A stretch of 64,000 bases of DNA from Streptomyces sp. NBC_01460 (GCF_036227405.1 NZ_CP109473.1:434001-498000), one strand, 5' to 3'; shown: positions 45,888 through 56,024, counted from the stretch's first letter. The notes: generated from the sequence alone by a model not told the origin. Program-made: numbers and translations.

Positions 45888-47045
45888 TCAGCGCTTGACG
45901 GCCCGCAGGACGACGAACTTCGGGTCGCCCGCGACGGTGACGCAGTTCCCGAAGATCCGGCGCAGCTGGGTGTGGTAGCCGAGGTGCCGGTTGCCGACGA
46001 CCCACAGCTCCCCGCCCTGGCGCAGCGCGGAGCGCGCACCGTGGAACATGTTCCGGGCGGTGGCGTCGGTGACCGCCTGGTGCGAGTGGAACGGCGGGTT
46101 GGTGAGGACGAGGTCCACGCTCCCCGGGGCCACGTCCTCCATCGCGTCGCCGACCAGGAAGTCGGCCTTGGCGTCGGGCCCTGCGTTGTCGTGGAAGGTC
46201 GCCTCGGCGGAGGCGACGGCCTGGTACGACTCGTCGATGAAGGTGACGGCGGCATCGGGGTTGGCGAGGGCCGCGGACGTGCCCACTACGCCGTTCCCGC
46301 AGCCGAGGTCGACGACACGGTCGGGCCCCGAGCGCTGCGGGAGGTGCTTCAGGAAGAAGCGGGTGCCGATGTCCAGGCGTTCGGCGCAGAAGATCCCGGC
46401 GTGGTTGGTGACGGTTCGGCCGGAGACCGCGCCGACGTCGTCGGGCAGGTCGTAGTGGTACGGCCACGGGCTGGGGGTCCTGGGCAGGGCCGGATCCGGG
46501 GTGCAGAAGATGAGCCGCGCCTTCTTCACCGCGAGGGAGGTGCGGGTGGGGCCGATGATCCGCTCGAACAGCTTGAGGGTCGAGGTGTGGATCTCCTTGA
46601 CCATGCCGGTGCCGATGACGACGGTGCCGGCGTGCACGGCGGGCGCGAGCCGGTGGAGCTGGTCCTCCAGGAGCGCGAGGCTCTTGGGCACCCGTACGAG
46701 CAGGAGGTCGACGCGGTCCGGCGGCGTGTCGCGGACGGAGAGGATGCGCACCGAGTCCGGTGCCACGCCGTTGCGCGCGAGATTGGCCCCGGTGGCCCGG
46801 CGGGCGAGGTACGAATCGGTGATCTGCACGGGGCCGTGCGCGGCCAGCACGGTGGTGATCGCGCCCCAGCGGTCCCCGACGACGGCCACGGTGCCGGAGA
46901 GCGGGATCGGCTCGCTCCCCTCCGCCCCCTCCAGCCGGCGCAGCAGGTACTCGTCGGCGGCGTCCCACGCACGGAGCGGGTCACGCGGGTTCTCGGGAAA
47001 GCGGGCGAGATCGAATTCGCCCTGTGACGTCGTCAAACGGTTCAT
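45888..47045 (-). CDS. RlmG/RsmC-like SAM-dependent methyltransferase
   Basis: 385 residues. Two methyltransferase-like halves: a degenerate N-terminal one (VAVVGDRWGAITTVLAAHGP) and a catalytic C-terminal one with motif I VVDLGCGNGVVGTSAA, an acidic TFIDES and NPPF in LVLTNPPFHSHQAVTD. NPPF marks N-methyltransferases of exocyclic guanine amines. The layout matches RlmG (23S rRNA m2G) and RsmC (16S rRNA), so rRNA modification is likely but unproven for this paralogue. The start region has a weak ribosome site. Confidence 0.87.
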   Translation of the reverse strand: MNRLTTSQGEFDLARFPENPRDPLRAWDAADEYLLRRLEGAEGSEPIPLSGTVAVVGDRWGAITTVLAAHGPVQITDSYLARRATGANLARNGVAPDSVRILSVRDTPPDRVDLLLVRVPKSLALLEDQLHRLAPAVHAGTVVIGTGMVKEIHTSTLKLFERIIGPTRTSLAVKKARLIFCTPDPALPRTPSPWPYHYDLPDDVGAVSGRTVTNHAGIFCAERLDIGTRFFLKHLPQRSGPDRVVDLGCGNGVVGTSAALANPDAAVTFIDESYQAVASAEATFHDNAGPDAKADFLVGDAMEDVAPGSVDLVLTNPPFHSHQAVTDATARNMFHGARSALRQGGELWVVGNRHLGYHTQLRRIFGNCVTVAGDPKFVVLRAVKR

Positions 47046-47068
47046 ATTGCGTTCAGGCTAACCGAGTG

Positions 47069-47095
47069 GCGGGGAGCGCCCCGCACGCTCCCCGC
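47069..47095 (-). terminator. Hairpin terminator after small-protein gene
   Basis: 10-bp perfect arms (47069-47078 and 47086-47095) with a 7-base loop lie 20 bases beyond the stop of the 68-residue protein gene and just ahead of the RlmG-like start. Confidence 0.75.
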
Positions 47096-47115
47096 TCCGG
47101 GGATGCCGCCGGGGT

Positions 47116-47322
47116 CTACGGGAGCCGCTTGTCCATGGCCGACCGGCCTTCCTCGGACAGCCTGCGCCGTGCCCACTCGAGGCTCTCTGGGGTCAGGTCC
47201 CGCCCGGAGGCGAGCACCAGATCCTCGGCGGTGGGCTGATCGTTGCCGCCGGTGTGCAGCAGACGGTCGGGGGTCACCCCTCGTACGTCCGGCGCTGATA
47301 CGAATTCGGGCTCTTCGCTCAT
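47116..47322 (-). CDS. Small hypothetical protein, 68 residues
   Basis: GAGGAGGC precedes ATG 47322 and the protein reads MSEEPEFVSAPDVRGVTPDR, then SLEWARRRLSEEGRSAMDKR. Acidic head, basic helical tail, no signal or membrane segment. Own terminator downstream and a divergent endonuclease gene upstream. I do not recognise a characterised family. Confidence 0.7.
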   Translation of the reverse strand: MSEEPEFVSAPDVRGVTPDRLLHTGGNDQPTAEDLVLASGRDLTPESLEWARRRLSEEGRSAMDKRLP

Positions 47323-47534
47323 ACCGCCTCCTCGTCCTTGCGGCAATTCTCGCGCCGGGGCGGCATCGGCGCATCCGTTGCCCCGGCGAGCCCGGCGAAG
47401 CTGTCACTTGACCTGCACATGATGACTACGCAACGTTCACACGACCGGCACCGTGCGTGTGGAAGGCTCCCGACCGAGCAGACAGCATCCGGCCACCACG
47501 ACACCGTTTCGCCGCCCCGGAGAGGACACCCCAC

Positions 47535-48356
47535 ATGTCCGTTCGCCGCCGTTTCTACGCGCGTCCACTACTCGCCACCGCCGCCTCGATCGCCGTACTC
47601 ACCGGCGTGGCGGCCACCGCTCCCGCCGCCACCCCCACGGCCGCCGACTCCGCGTCGCCGGCCGCCGCGCTCGACGACACCTATTACCAGGACGCTCTGG
47701 GCAAGACCGGCACCGCGCTCAAGAGCTCGCTGCACACGATCATCAGCGACCAGACCAGGCTCTCCTACAGCCAGGTGTGGGACGCCCTGAAGGCCACCGA
47801 CGAGGATCCGGCCAACTCGTCGAACGTGATCCTCCTCTACACCGGCCGCTCGCAGGCGAAGAGCGGGAACGGCGGCGACACCGGTGACTGGAACCGGGAG
47901 CACGTCTGGGCCAAGTCGCACGGCGACTTCGGTACCGCGACCGGACCCGGCACCGACATCCACCACCTGCGCCCCGAGGACGTCCAGGTCAACTCCATCC
48001 GCGGCAACAAGGACTTCGACAACGGCGGCAGCGCCGTCTCGGGGGCGCCCGGCAACTACACCGACGGCGACTCCTTCGAACCGCGTGACGCGGTCAAGGG
48101 TGACGTCGCCCGGATGATCCTCTACATGGCGGTGCGGTACGAGGGCGACGACGCCTTCGCCGACCTCGAGCCGAACGACAGCGTGAGCAACGGCTCGGCC
48201 CCGAACATCGGGCGGCTCTCCGTCCTGAAGGCGTGGAGCCAGGAGGACCCGCCGGACAGCTTCGAGCAGAACCGCAACGAGGTCATATTCGAGCAGTTCC
48301 AGCACAACCGGAACCCGTTCATCGACCACCCCGAGTGGGTCGAGGCCATCTGGTAG
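47535..48356 (+). CDS. Secreted endonuclease I family nuclease
   Basis: 273 residues with a signal peptide (FYARPLLATAASIAVLTGVA, cleavage before about residue 45). The nuclease core has WNREHVWAKSHGDFG and DIHHLRPEDVQVNSIRGNKD, the beta-beta-alpha metal finger His/Asn residues of EndA/NucM-type enzymes that nick DNA (and RNA) non-specifically with Mg2+. Likely function is nutrient scavenging or autolysis-linked DNA breakdown outside the cell. A TTGACC box at 47408 may be part of the promoter. It ends 3 bases from the convergent glutaminase gene. Confidence 0.92.
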   Translation: MSVRRRFYARPLLATAASIAVLTGVAATAPAATPTAADSASPAAALDDTYYQDALGKTGTALKSSLHTIISDQTRLSYSQVWDALKATDEDPANSSNVILLYTGRSQAKSGNGGDTGDWNREHVWAKSHGDFGTATGPGTDIHHLRPEDVQVNSIRGNKDFDNGGSAVSGAPGNYTDGDSFEPRDAVKGDVARMILYMAVRYEGDDAFADLEPNDSVSNGSAPNIGRLSVLKAWSQEDPPDSFEQNRNEVIFEQFQHNRNPFIDHPEWVEAIW

Positions 48357-48359
48357 GGC

Positions 48360-49712
48360 TCATCCCGGACCGGCCATGACCTCCGCGCAGTGCGCCGCGG
48401 CCTCCTCGGGGGTGCCGAAGCGCGGCAGGTCCTGGCCGGTCCGCTCCCGGACCAGGTCCGGCGGACCCAGGCGGTCGCCGGGATCGACGACGGCGGCACT
48501 CCGCCCCTCACGGGCCAGCCGGGACAGACCGGCGTGCAGCAGCTCGAGGGCGACGGAATCGACGCCGGTCACCTCGCGCAGGTCGAGCACCACGGAGACG
48601 GCCCGCTCGGGACCCGCCTCGTCGAGGGCGTACAGCACGCGCTCGGCGGCGGTGAAGTCGAGGGCGCCCTGGGCCGCGACGACACCCACGCGCTCCCGCA
48701 GGGCGCGCTCGTGCCGGCCGGTCGGCGCCGAGGGCAGTACGTCGGCGGTGGTGACGAGCGTGACGGTGGAGCCCGGCAGCGCAGGATTCCTCATGAGGTG
48801 GAGCCCCAGGCGTTCCGAGAGCGCCCCGAGCGCCGCGTGGCCGCGCACGGAGGTCCCCGCCGTGTCCAGCAGAGGGCTGTAGGAGGCCAGGCCGAAGCGG
48901 GCCGGCCCGGCGGCGATCAGACCACCCGACACCCCGCTCTTGGCGGGCAGCCCGACCTTCAGCAGCCACTCGCCCGAGGCGTCGTACATCCCGCAGGTGG
49001 CCATGACCGCGAGGACCTGCGCCGCGACCTCGGGGGACACGACCCGCTCCCCGGTGACCGGATTGACGCCGCCGTACGCCAAGGTGGCGGCCATCACCGC
49101 GAGATCGACGGCGGTGGTCCGCACCGCGCACTGCCGGAAGTAGGTGTCCACCGCGGCGACCGGATCGACGGGCAGCGTCCCCGTGCTGCGGATCAGGTAG
49201 GCGAGCGCCCGGTTGCGGTCGCCGGTCGCCGCCTCGGAGGCGTACACCTCCTCGTCGACGTCCAGCTTCCGCCCGGCGAACCGGCTGAGGCAGGTCAGGA
49301 TGCGGTCGAAGGCGGGGACCTCGCGGCCGCCGGGGACCAGGGCGGTGGTGACGATCGCGCCGGCGTTGACCATCGCGTTGGCGGGCCGGCCGGTACGGGG
49401 CTCCAGGCTGATGGCGTTGAACGCCTCACCGCTCGGTTCGGCGCCCACCCAGCGGCCCACCTCGTCGAGGCCGAGCGAGGCCAGCGCGAGGGCGTAGACG
49501 AACGGCTTGGACACCGACTGCAGGGTGAAGGGGGTGTCCGCCGCGCCCGCGCTGTAGGTGTGCCCGTCCATGCTGACCAGGGCGAGTCCGAAGTCGTCGG
49601 GATCGGACCCGGCCAGCTCCGGGATGTAGTCGGCCCGCCGCCCGTCGCGCACTCCCGCGAAACGGAGGTGGAGATCGCGCAGCGCGTCCGTGACGGCCTC
49701 GGACGCGCTCAC
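48360..49712 (-). CDS. glsA: Glutaminase with C-terminal STAS domain
   Basis: 450 residues. The N-terminal ~310 residues are a beta-lactamase-fold glutaminase hydrolysing Gln to Glu and ammonia: nucleophile and Lys in LQSVSKPFVYALALA, NAMVNAGAIV, and the conserved GVSGGLIAAGP and YSPLLDTAGTSVRG. The last ~115 residues form a STAS domain (AVSVVLDLREVTGVDSVALE), as in anti-sigma antagonists, probably for regulation or oligomerisation. GTG start, with poor ribosome site; a 21-bp direct repeat lies just upstream. Confidence 0.92.
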   Translation of the reverse strand: MSASEAVTDALRDLHLRFAGVRDGRRADYIPELAGSDPDDFGLALVSMDGHTYSAGAADTPFTLQSVSKPFVYALALASLGLDEVGRWVGAEPSGEAFNAISLEPRTGRPANAMVNAGAIVTTALVPGGREVPAFDRILTCLSRFAGRKLDVDEEVYASEAATGDRNRALAYLIRSTGTLPVDPVAAVDTYFRQCAVRTTAVDLAVMAATLAYGGVNPVTGERVVSPEVAAQVLAVMATCGMYDASGEWLLKVGLPAKSGVSGGLIAAGPARFGLASYSPLLDTAGTSVRGHAALGALSERLGLHLMRNPALPGSTVTLVTTADVLPSAPTGRHERALRERVGVVAAQGALDFTAAERVLYALDEAGPERAVSVVLDLREVTGVDSVALELLHAGLSRLAREGRSAAVVDPGDRLGPPDLVRERTGQDLPRFGTPEEAAAHCAEVMAGPG

Positions 49713-49713
49713 C

Positions 49714-49767
49714 GGCGGCCCGCCCCGTGCCGCCCGGAGGGTCGCGGGCGGCCCGCCCCGTGCCGCC
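49714..49767. repeat. Perfect 21-bp direct repeat upstream of glutaminase gene
   Basis: Identical 21-base copies at 49714-49734 and 49747-49767 (period 33) fill most of the 85-base gap between the DUF1269 gene end and the glutaminase start. Each copy has GGCGGC and GCCGCC ends and so can form a small stem. They may be regulatory, or a recent duplication. Confidence 0.9.
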
Positions 49768-49797
49768 AGGGATCCTCCGGGAGCGCGCCCTCCCCGG

Positions 49798-50292
49798 TCA
49801 TTCGGTCTCGTCGCCGAAGATCTCGCGGAGCTTGGCCTCGCGCTCCGTGTCGAGGTTGCTGTGCAGCAGTTCGGCTCCGCCGCCGGGCAGCGACTCGCTG
49901 ATGCGGCCGGGGACCTCGTCCATGGTGAGCAGGAACAGTGCCGACGTGCCCGGGGTCACCTTCTCCTTGACCTCGGCGATGAACTCGTCGTCGATGCCCA
50001 CGTCGGCGAGCCGTCCGCCGAGCGCCCCGGCCGCGGCGCCGACGGCCGCGCCGAGCAGCGGCATCAGGAAGATGAGCCCGAAGAGCATCCCCCAGAAGGT
50101 TCCGCTCAGCGCTCCGGCGCCGACGAGGTTGAGCAGCTGCTTCGTCTTCGGCTTGGAGCGCTCGGCCGGCCAGGTCACGACGGCGGCGTCGAGGATCCTG
50201 ACCAGCCCCTCCTTCTGGAGGGCCTTCAGCGCCGTCTCCACGTTCTCCGCGCCCTCGGCCGTCCGGAACTTCCACACAGTGAGCGTGGACAT
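49798..50292 (-). CDS. DUF1269 family membrane-associated protein
   Basis: 164 residues from ATG 50292 with GGAGG 8 bases ahead. Opening LTVWKFRTAEGAENVETALK, then a Gly/Ala-rich hydrophobic hairpin GTFWGMLFGLIFLMPLLGAA and a C-terminal domain with GTSALFLLTMDEVPGRI. The family is often linked to stress responses in actinobacteria, with no known biochemistry. Divergent from the baeRF gene across an A/T-rich 137-base gap that must hold both promoters. Confidence 0.87.
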   Translation of the reverse strand: MSTLTVWKFRTAEGAENVETALKALQKEGLVRILDAAVVTWPAERSKPKTKQLLNLVGAGALSGTFWGMLFGLIFLMPLLGAAVGAAAGALGGRLADVGIDDEFIAEVKEKVTPGTSALFLLTMDEVPGRISESLPGGGAELLHSNLDTEREAKLREIFGDETE

Positions 50293-50429
50293 CGCACGCA
50301 CCTCCGGAAGATAAGCGAATAACTCGCCCATATTAGGATCAAAAGGTATGAATTGACTCGTCGAACGACCCGCTCCACGACCAGGGGCGGCTCCAGCACC
50401 GCGGACCAGAACCCCTCCGGGAGGGAACG

Positions 50430-51545
50430 ATGGATACGGACGCCCTGACGCCGGACCTGTTGCAGACACTTCGCGCGACCAGGCCCTATCCGGCCCTGTC
50501 CCTGACGATGCCGACCCACCGCCGCGCGCCGGACAACGCCCAGGACGTCGTGCGCCTGCGGAACCTCGTGGCCGAGGCGGGCAACCGGCTGGACGCCGAT
50601 CCCCGCGTGACCGCCGAGGCCCGGGCCGCGGTGAAGGCACAGCTCGACCGCGCGGTGGCCGAGGTGGACCAGCGCCGAGCCCTGGAGTCCCTCGTCGTCC
50701 TCGCCGACACGGACGAGTACCAGATCTGGCAACTGCCGCGCACGGCCCCCGCACGCGTGGTCCTCAGCGACAGCTACCTCACCCGCAACCTGGTCGCGGC
50801 CAAGGCCGGAGCGCAGCTGTTCTGGGTCCTCACCCTCTCCGCGGAGCACGCCTCCCTCTTCTCGGGCACGAACGACGGGCTGCGCCCCGAGACGAGGGAC
50901 GGGTTCCCGCTCACCGCCCCGCACGAGGCGCCCAACCCGCAGCGCGAGGAGCGGATCGGCGACACCCCGAGCACCTACAGCAGCGAGGACGCCCGCAACT
51001 TCCTGCGCACGGTCGACGAGAAGCTGCGCGCGGTCCTGGCGGCGGACCCGCGCCCGCTGTTCGTGGTCGGGCTCCCGCCCGCGCTCTCCCTTCTCGACGA
51101 GGTCGGCGAGAGCGCGAAGTCCGCCGTCGGGAGGGTCGCGAAGGGGACGACCGCGGAGACGACCGTGCCCGAGCTGCTCAAGGAGCTGGACCCGGCCCTG
51201 GAGGGCTGGCGCGAGCAGGCGGCCGCCCGGATCCGGGAAAGGCTCGACAACGCCCACAGCAGCCGCTCGTTCGCCGGCGGACTGGACGAGGTGTGGCAGG
51301 CCGTACGGGAGGGCCGGGCGGGCCTGGTCGCGGTCGAGGAGCACTTCGAGCAGACGGTCAGGGTCACGGACGGACACCTGGAGCCGGTGGGCGCCGACGT
51401 CACATCGGCCACGGACGGCCAGGTCCGCGAGGACATCGTCGACGAACTCGTCGAAGCGGCGCTGGACAACGGCTGCGAGGTGGCGTTCGTCGCCGACGAC
51501 TCCCTCGCGGGCCACGGGCGGCTCGCGGCGGTTCTTCGCTTCTGA
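50430..51545 (+). CDS. Bacterial archaeo-eukaryotic release-factor-like protein (baeRF3 type)
   Basis: 371 residues, GGAGGGAACG directly before the ATG. The N-terminal part reads PALSLTMPTHRRAPDN and DQRRALESLVVLADTDEYQI. A middle eRF1-like domain has LFVVGLPPALSLLDEV, and the C-terminal L7Ae/L30e-like part has DIVDELVEAALDNGCEVAFV. The baeRF families share folds with eRF1/Vms1 and are proposed to act on stalled ribosomes or RNA, untested for most. No GGQ-type loop was recognised. Pairs divergently with DUF1269. Confidence 0.8.
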   Translation: MDTDALTPDLLQTLRATRPYPALSLTMPTHRRAPDNAQDVVRLRNLVAEAGNRLDADPRVTAEARAAVKAQLDRAVAEVDQRRALESLVVLADTDEYQIWQLPRTAPARVVLSDSYLTRNLVAAKAGAQLFWVLTLSAEHASLFSGTNDGLRPETRDGFPLTAPHEAPNPQREERIGDTPSTYSSEDARNFLRTVDEKLRAVLAADPRPLFVVGLPPALSLLDEVGESAKSAVGRVAKGTTAETTVPELLKELDPALEGWREQAAARIRERLDNAHSSRSFAGGLDEVWQAVREGRAGLVAVEEHFEQTVRVTDGHLEPVGADVTSATDGQVREDIVDELVEAALDNGCEVAFVADDSLAGHGRLAAVLRF

Positions 51546-51656
51546 GCGCGTGTCCCTACGTAAGGATTATGTGAATTATGTCTAGGTTTGGCGCTCCGAA
51601 GTCGATCTCACCGCGTTGATCTCGCTGATCACGCCGTGAACGAAGGAGAGCCATTC

Positions 51657-52064
51657 ATGGACCGATTCAGGCGCGCGTCGGCGGCAGCCCTGCTGACGGC
51701 GGTGGTACTGACCGGCGCGGTGGGCGGGGCCGCGGCGTCGTCCGGTGTCCCCGCGCCGCCGTCCGGGGAGCGCGCCCAGGACCTGGCCTCCCGGCCGGCC
51801 CTCTCCGCCTACGCGACGGCTCGGACCGTCGCGGCCTGGCAGGAGTTCCGCATCCACGGCTCCGCCCGCAACATCGGTTCCGGCACCCCCGTCACCCTGC
51901 AGCAGAAGCAGGGCAGGCGCTGGGTGTCCCTGCCCGCCACGATCAGGACCCTCCGCAGCGGCGAGTACAGCCTGCGCGTGAAGCTGGGCATGAAGGGCGA
52001 GAACGCCCTCCGGATCGCCGGCGGCGGGGCCGTCTCGCCGGTCGTGCGCACGACCGTGAGCTGA
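51657..52064 (+). CDS. Small secreted protein of unknown function
   Basis: 135 residues; GGAGAG 7 bases before ATG 51657. Signal peptide ALLTAVVLTGAVGGAAASSG, then a ~75-residue beta-rich domain (FRIHGSARNIGSGTPVTLQQ, EYSLRVKLGMKGENALRI) resembling small Ig-like secreted domains of Streptomyces. No enzymatic motif. The leader contains two ATTATGT repeats (51566 and 51575), an A/T-rich island that may hold the promoter. Confidence 0.78.
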   Translation: MDRFRRASAAALLTAVVLTGAVGGAAASSGVPAPPSGERAQDLASRPALSAYATARTVAAWQEFRIHGSARNIGSGTPVTLQQKQGRRWVSLPATIRTLRSGEYSLRVKLGMKGENALRIAGGGAVSPVVRTTVS

Positions 52065-52077
52065 GCGTCCGTCCCAC

Positions 52078-52123
52078 ACGCACCGCGGCCGGCCTGCGAG
52101 GAAGCAGGCCGGCCGCGGTGCGT
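52078..52123. terminator. Bidirectional hairpin terminator
   Basis: Perfect 20-bp arms (52078-52097 and 52104-52123) with a 6-base loop lie between the small secreted protein gene and the convergent phosphoketolase gene. Confidence 0.9.
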
Positions 52124-52139
52124 CGGAGAGGAGAGCCGG

Positions 52140-54518
52140 TCACCCCTCCCAGGACCAGTCGGCCACCTCGGGCAGGTCCGTGCCGTGCTCCCGGATCCAG
52201 TCGTGGTGGCGGGTGCGGGCATCCGCCATCGCCTGCCGCACCGCCACGGCACGGACCCCCAGTCCGGGCACCCGGTCGACCACGTCCATGACCAGCCGGT
52301 AGCGGTCGAGGTCGTTGCGGACCACCATGTCGAACGGTGTGGTGGTGGTCCCCTCCTCCTTGTAGCCCCGGACGTGCAGATGGGCGTGGCCCGCACGCCG
52401 GTACGCGAGCCGGTGCACCAGCCAGGGATAGCCGTGGTAGGCGAAGATCACCGGCTTGTCCCGTGTGAACAGGGAGTCGAACTCCGCGTCGGGCATGCCG
52501 TGCGGATGCTCGTCGTGCGGCAGCAGCCGGGTCATGTCGACGACGTTGACCACGCGCACGGCCAGCTCCGGGAGGTGACGCCGCAGCAGCCCGGCCGCCG
52601 CCATCGTCTCCAGCGTGGGTACGTCCCCGGCGCACGCCAGCACCACGTCGGGCTCGCGGCTGCCGTCCTCGGTGCCGGCCCATTCCCACACACCGGCGCC
52701 CCGGGCGCAGTGCGCGCGCGCCTCGTCGAGGGTGAGCCAGTCGAAGCCGGGCTGCTTGCCGGCGACGATCACGTTGACGTAGTCGCGGCTGCGCAGCACG
52801 TGGTCGGCGGTGGACAGCAGGGTGTTGGTGTCCGGCGGCAGGTAGACCCGGACGACCTCGGGGCTCTTGTTGAGGATGTGGTCGACGAACCCGGGGTCCT
52901 GGTGCGAGAAGCCGTTGTGGTCCTGACGCCAGACGTGCGAGGTGAGCAGGTAGTTCAGCGAGGCGACGGGCGCGCGCCAGTGCAGCCGGCGCGAGGTGCG
53001 CAGCCACTTGATGTGCTGGTTGACCATCGAGTCGACGATGTGGGCGAAGGCCTCGTACGAGGAGAACAGGCCGTGCCGTCCGGTGAGGAGGTATCCCTCC
53101 AGCCAGCCCTGGCAGAGGTGTTCGGAGAGGACTTCCATCACCCGGCCGTCACGGGACAGGTGCTCGTCCGTCGGGAGGATCTCCGCCTGCCACGCCTTGC
53201 CGGTCGCCCCGTAGAGCGCGCCCAGGCGGTTGGACTCGGTCTCGTCGGGGCCCACGACCCGGAAGTCCCTGCGGCCGGCGGTGGCCGCCATGACGTCCTG
53301 GAGCAGCCCGCCCAGGATCCGGGTGGGTTCGTGCAGGACCGTCCCCGGCCTGTCGACCCGCACGGCGTGCCGCTCGAGGGGAGGGAGCGGCAGATCCCGC
53401 AGGAGCAGCCCGCCGTTGGCGTACGGCGTCGATCCGAGCCGCGCCGGACCCTCGGGGACGTACTCCAGGACCTGCGCGGTGGGCCGTCCCTCGGAGTCGA
53501 AGAGCTCCTGCGGCCGGTAGGACCGCATCCACTCCTCGAGCTGGCGCAGGTGGTCGGCGTTGTCCCGGACACCGGGCAGCGGGACCTGGTGGGCGCGCCA
53601 GGTGTTCTCGACGGGCAGTCCGTCGACGTCCTCGGGCCCGGTCCAGCCCTTGGGGGTGCGCAGCACGATCATCGGCCAGCGGGGACGCGTGGACGCGCCG
53701 CCGGCGCGGGCCGCGCGCTGGTACTCCCCGATGCGGTCCAGGGCGACGTCCATGGCGGCGGCCATGGCGCGGTGGACCGCGGCGGGGTCGTCCCCCTCGA
53801 CGTGGAGGGGTTCGTGGCCGTATCCGCGCAGGAGCGCGTCGAGTTCGTCCTCGGGCAGCCGTGCGAGCACCGTCGGGTTCGCGATCTTGTACCCGTTGAG
53901 GTGGAGGATCGGCAGGACGGCTCCGTCGTGCACGGGGTCGAGGAATTTGTTGGAGTGCCAGGACGTGGCGAGGGGCCCGGTCTCCGCCTCTCCGTCCCCG
54001 ACGACGCAGGCGACGAGGAGGTCGGGGTGGTCGAAGGCGGCGCCGTAGGCGTGGGCGAGCGAGTAGCCCAGCTCGCCGCCCTCGTGGATGGAGCCCGGGG
54101 TCTCCGGGGCGACGTGGCTGGGCACACCGCCGGGGAAGGAGAACTGCTTGAACAGGGCGCCCATGCCGGCGCGGTCGCGGCCGACGTCGGGATACGTCTC
54201 CTCGTAACTGCCCTCCAGCCAGGAGTTGGCGAGGACGGCGGGGCCGCCGTGGCCGGGCCCCCAGACGCAGAGCGCCTGCCGGTTCCGTTCCTTGACCACC
54301 CGGTTGAGATGGGTGTGGACCAGGTTCAGCCCGGGTGAGGTGCCCCAGTGGCCGAGCAGCCGGGGTTTGATGTGCTCGGGGGCCAGGGGCTCCTCCAGGA
54401 GCGGGTTGGCCATCAGGTAGATCTGGCCGACCGCCAGGTAGTTGGCGGCCCGCCAGTGCGCGTCGAGCGCCGCGACCTCGGTGTCGGAGAGCGCGGGCGG
54501 TGTGCGGGCGTCGGTCAT
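52140..54518 (-). CDS. xfp: Xylulose-5-phosphate/fructose-6-phosphate phosphoketolase
   Basis: 792 residues, the normal family length. A thiamine-diphosphate enzyme splitting ketose phosphates with inorganic phosphate to acetyl-phosphate plus an aldose phosphate. It has the TPP-binding [27 protein letters not shown], the [11 protein letters not shown] segment, [20 protein letters not shown] and [18 protein letters not shown]. Cytoplasmic. The semialdehyde dehydrogenase gene lies 22 bases upstream in the same direction, so the two are probably co-transcribed. No acetate kinase gene is nearby. Confidence 0.96.
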   Translation of the reverse strand: MTDARTPPALSDTEVAALDAHWRAANYLAVGQIYLMANPLLEEPLAPEHIKPRLLGHWGTSPGLNLVHTHLNRVVKERNRQALCVWGPGHGGPAVLANSWLEGSYEETYPDVGRDRAGMGALFKQFSFPGGVPSHVAPETPGSIHEGGELGYSLAHAYGAAFDHPDLLVACVVGDGEAETGPLATSWHSNKFLDPVHDGAVLPILHLNGYKIANPTVLARLPEDELDALLRGYGHEPLHVEGDDPAAVHRAMAAAMDVALDRIGEYQRAARAGGASTRPRWPMIVLRTPKGWTGPEDVDGLPVENTWRAHQVPLPGVRDNADHLRQLEEWMRSYRPQELFDSEGRPTAQVLEYVPEGPARLGSTPYANGGLLLRDLPLPPLERHAVRVDRPGTVLHEPTRILGGLLQDVMAATAGRRDFRVVGPDETESNRLGALYGATGKAWQAEILPTDEHLSRDGRVMEVLSEHLCQGWLEGYLLTGRHGLFSSYEAFAHIVDSMVNQHIKWLRTSRRLHWRAPVASLNYLLTSHVWRQDHNGFSHQDPGFVDHILNKSPEVVRVYLPPDTNTLLSTADHVLRSRDYVNVIVAGKQPGFDWLTLDEARAHCARGAGVWEWAGTEDGSREPDVVLACAGDVPTLETMAAAGLLRRHLPELAVRVVNVVDMTRLLPHDEHPHGMPDAEFDSLFTRDKPVIFAYHGYPWLVHRLAYRRAGHAHLHVRGYKEEGTTTTPFDMVVRNDLDRYRLVMDVVDRVPGLGVRAVAVRQAMADARTRHHDWIREHGTDLPEVADWSWEG

Positions 54519-54540
54519 GAGGCGTCTCCCTGGGCAGGAC

Positions 54541-55947
54541 TCAGTGTGCGTCGGGGGCGGGTCCGTACCAGACGGTGGTGGCGTTGCAGAACTCGCGGAT
54601 GCCGTGGCCCGCCAGTTCCCGCCCGTAGCCGGAGCGCTTCACCCCGCCGAACGGCAGTGCGGGGTGGGACGCCGTCATGCCGTTGAAGAAGACTCCGCCG
54701 GCCTCCAGGTCGCGCACGCAGCGGTCCATCTCCCCCTCGTCACGTGTCCAGACGTTGGAGCTGAGCCCGAACGGGGTGTCGTTGGCCAGCTCCACGGCCT
54801 CGTCCAGGTCCGCCACGCGGTAGAGCGTCGCGACCGGGCCGAAGGTCTCCTCGCGGTGGATGCGCATGTCCGGGGTGATTCCGGTGAGCACCGTGGGCTC
54901 GTAGAACCAGCCGCGGTCCAGCCCCTCGGGCCGGCCGCCGCCGCACAGTGCGGTGGCGCCCTGGGCGAGGGCGTCCTCGACCAGCTCCTCCAGGTCGGCG
55001 CGGCCCTGTTCGCTGGAGAGCGGTCCGACGTCGGTGGACTCCTCCAGGGGGTCGCCGACGGCCAGGGCGCGCATCCCTGCGGTGAACCGCTCGGCGAACG
55101 CGTCGTACACGTCGGCGTGGACGATGAAGCGCTTGGCCGCGATGCAGGACTGGCCGTTGTTCTGGACGCGGGCGGTCACGGCCGTCCCGGCGGCCTTCTC
55201 GACGTCGGCCGAGGGCAGGACGAGGTAGGGGTCGCTGCCGCCGAGTTCCAGCACGGTCTTCTTCACCTCGTCACCGGCGACGGAGGCGACGGCGCGGCCG
55301 GCCGGCTCGCTGCCGGTGAGTGTCGCCGCGGCGACCCGGGGGTCGCGCAGGACCGCCTCGACGGCGCCGGAGCCGATGAGGAGCGTCTGGAAGCAGCCGG
55401 CGGGGAATCCGGCCCTGGTGAACAGGTCCTCGAGGTAGAGGGCCGTCTGCGGCACGTTGGACGCGTGCTTGAGGAGACCGGTGTTGCCCGCCATGAGGGC
55501 GGGGGCGGCGAAGCGCATGACCTGCCAGAGCGGGAAGTTCCACGGCATCACGGCGAGGACGACGCCCAGCGGCCGGTAGTGGACCCGGGCACGCGCGGCA
55601 CCGGAGTCCTTCACGTCGGTGTCGTCGGGGTGCTCGTCGGCGAGCAGGCGTTCGGCGTTGGCCGCGTACCAGCGCATCGCCTTGGCGCACTTGGCGGCCT
55701 CGGCGCGTGCGGCCTTGACCGGCTTGCCCATTTCGATGGTCATGGTGCGGGCGATGTCCCGCTGGTCCTCGTCGAGGAGATCGGCCGCCCGGTTCAGCAG
55801 GCGGGCGCGCTCGGCGAAGCCGGTGGTGCGGTAGCCGCGGAACGCCCGGTGCGCGGCCGCGAGCCTGCGCTCCGTCTCCTGTTCGTCCAGGGCGTCGAAC
55901 GTCCTGAGTGTCTCGCCGTTCGCGGGGTTGACCGTCGCGATGGGCAT
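54541..55947 (-). CDS. gabD: NAD(P)-dependent succinate-semialdehyde dehydrogenase-type aldehyde dehydrogenase
   Basis: 468 residues from ATG 55947 with AAGGAGG nine bases ahead. An aldehyde dehydrogenase fold with catalytic Glu in [16 protein letters not shown], Cys in [15 protein letters not shown] and [20 protein letters not shown]. It belongs to the GabD/SSADH branch that oxidises succinate semialdehyde and related aldehydes. No aminotransferase is adjacent, so the substrate in vivo is inferred only from the family. Upstream of and co-directional with phosphoketolase. Confidence 0.9.
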   Translation of the reverse strand: MPIATVNPANGETLRTFDALDEQETERRLAAAHRAFRGYRTTGFAERARLLNRAADLLDEDQRDIARTMTIEMGKPVKAARAEAAKCAKAMRWYAANAERLLADEHPDDTDVKDSGAARARVHYRPLGVVLAVMPWNFPLWQVMRFAAPALMAGNTGLLKHASNVPQTALYLEDLFTRAGFPAGCFQTLLIGSGAVEAVLRDPRVAAATLTGSEPAGRAVASVAGDEVKKTVLELGGSDPYLVLPSADVEKAAGTAVTARVQNNGQSCIAAKRFIVHADVYDAFAERFTAGMRALAVGDPLEESTDVGPLSSEQGRADLEELVEDALAQGATALCGGGRPEGLDRGWFYEPTVLTGITPDMRIHREETFGPVATLYRVADLDEAVELANDTPFGLSSNVWTRDEGEMDRCVRDLEAGGVFFNGMTASHPALPFGGVKRSGYGRELAGHGIREFCNATTVWYGPAPDAH

Positions 55948-56024
55948 GGCAGTGCCTCCTTGCTCTGTTGTCCGACCGTCCCGCGCCGTGCGGCGGCGCG
56001 CGACTCGGCCCCCACGCACACGTA

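Noticed and set aside
52185..54338. Open frame of 717 codons on the plus strand
   Set aside because: Antisense to phosphoketolase; no start signal and no domain.
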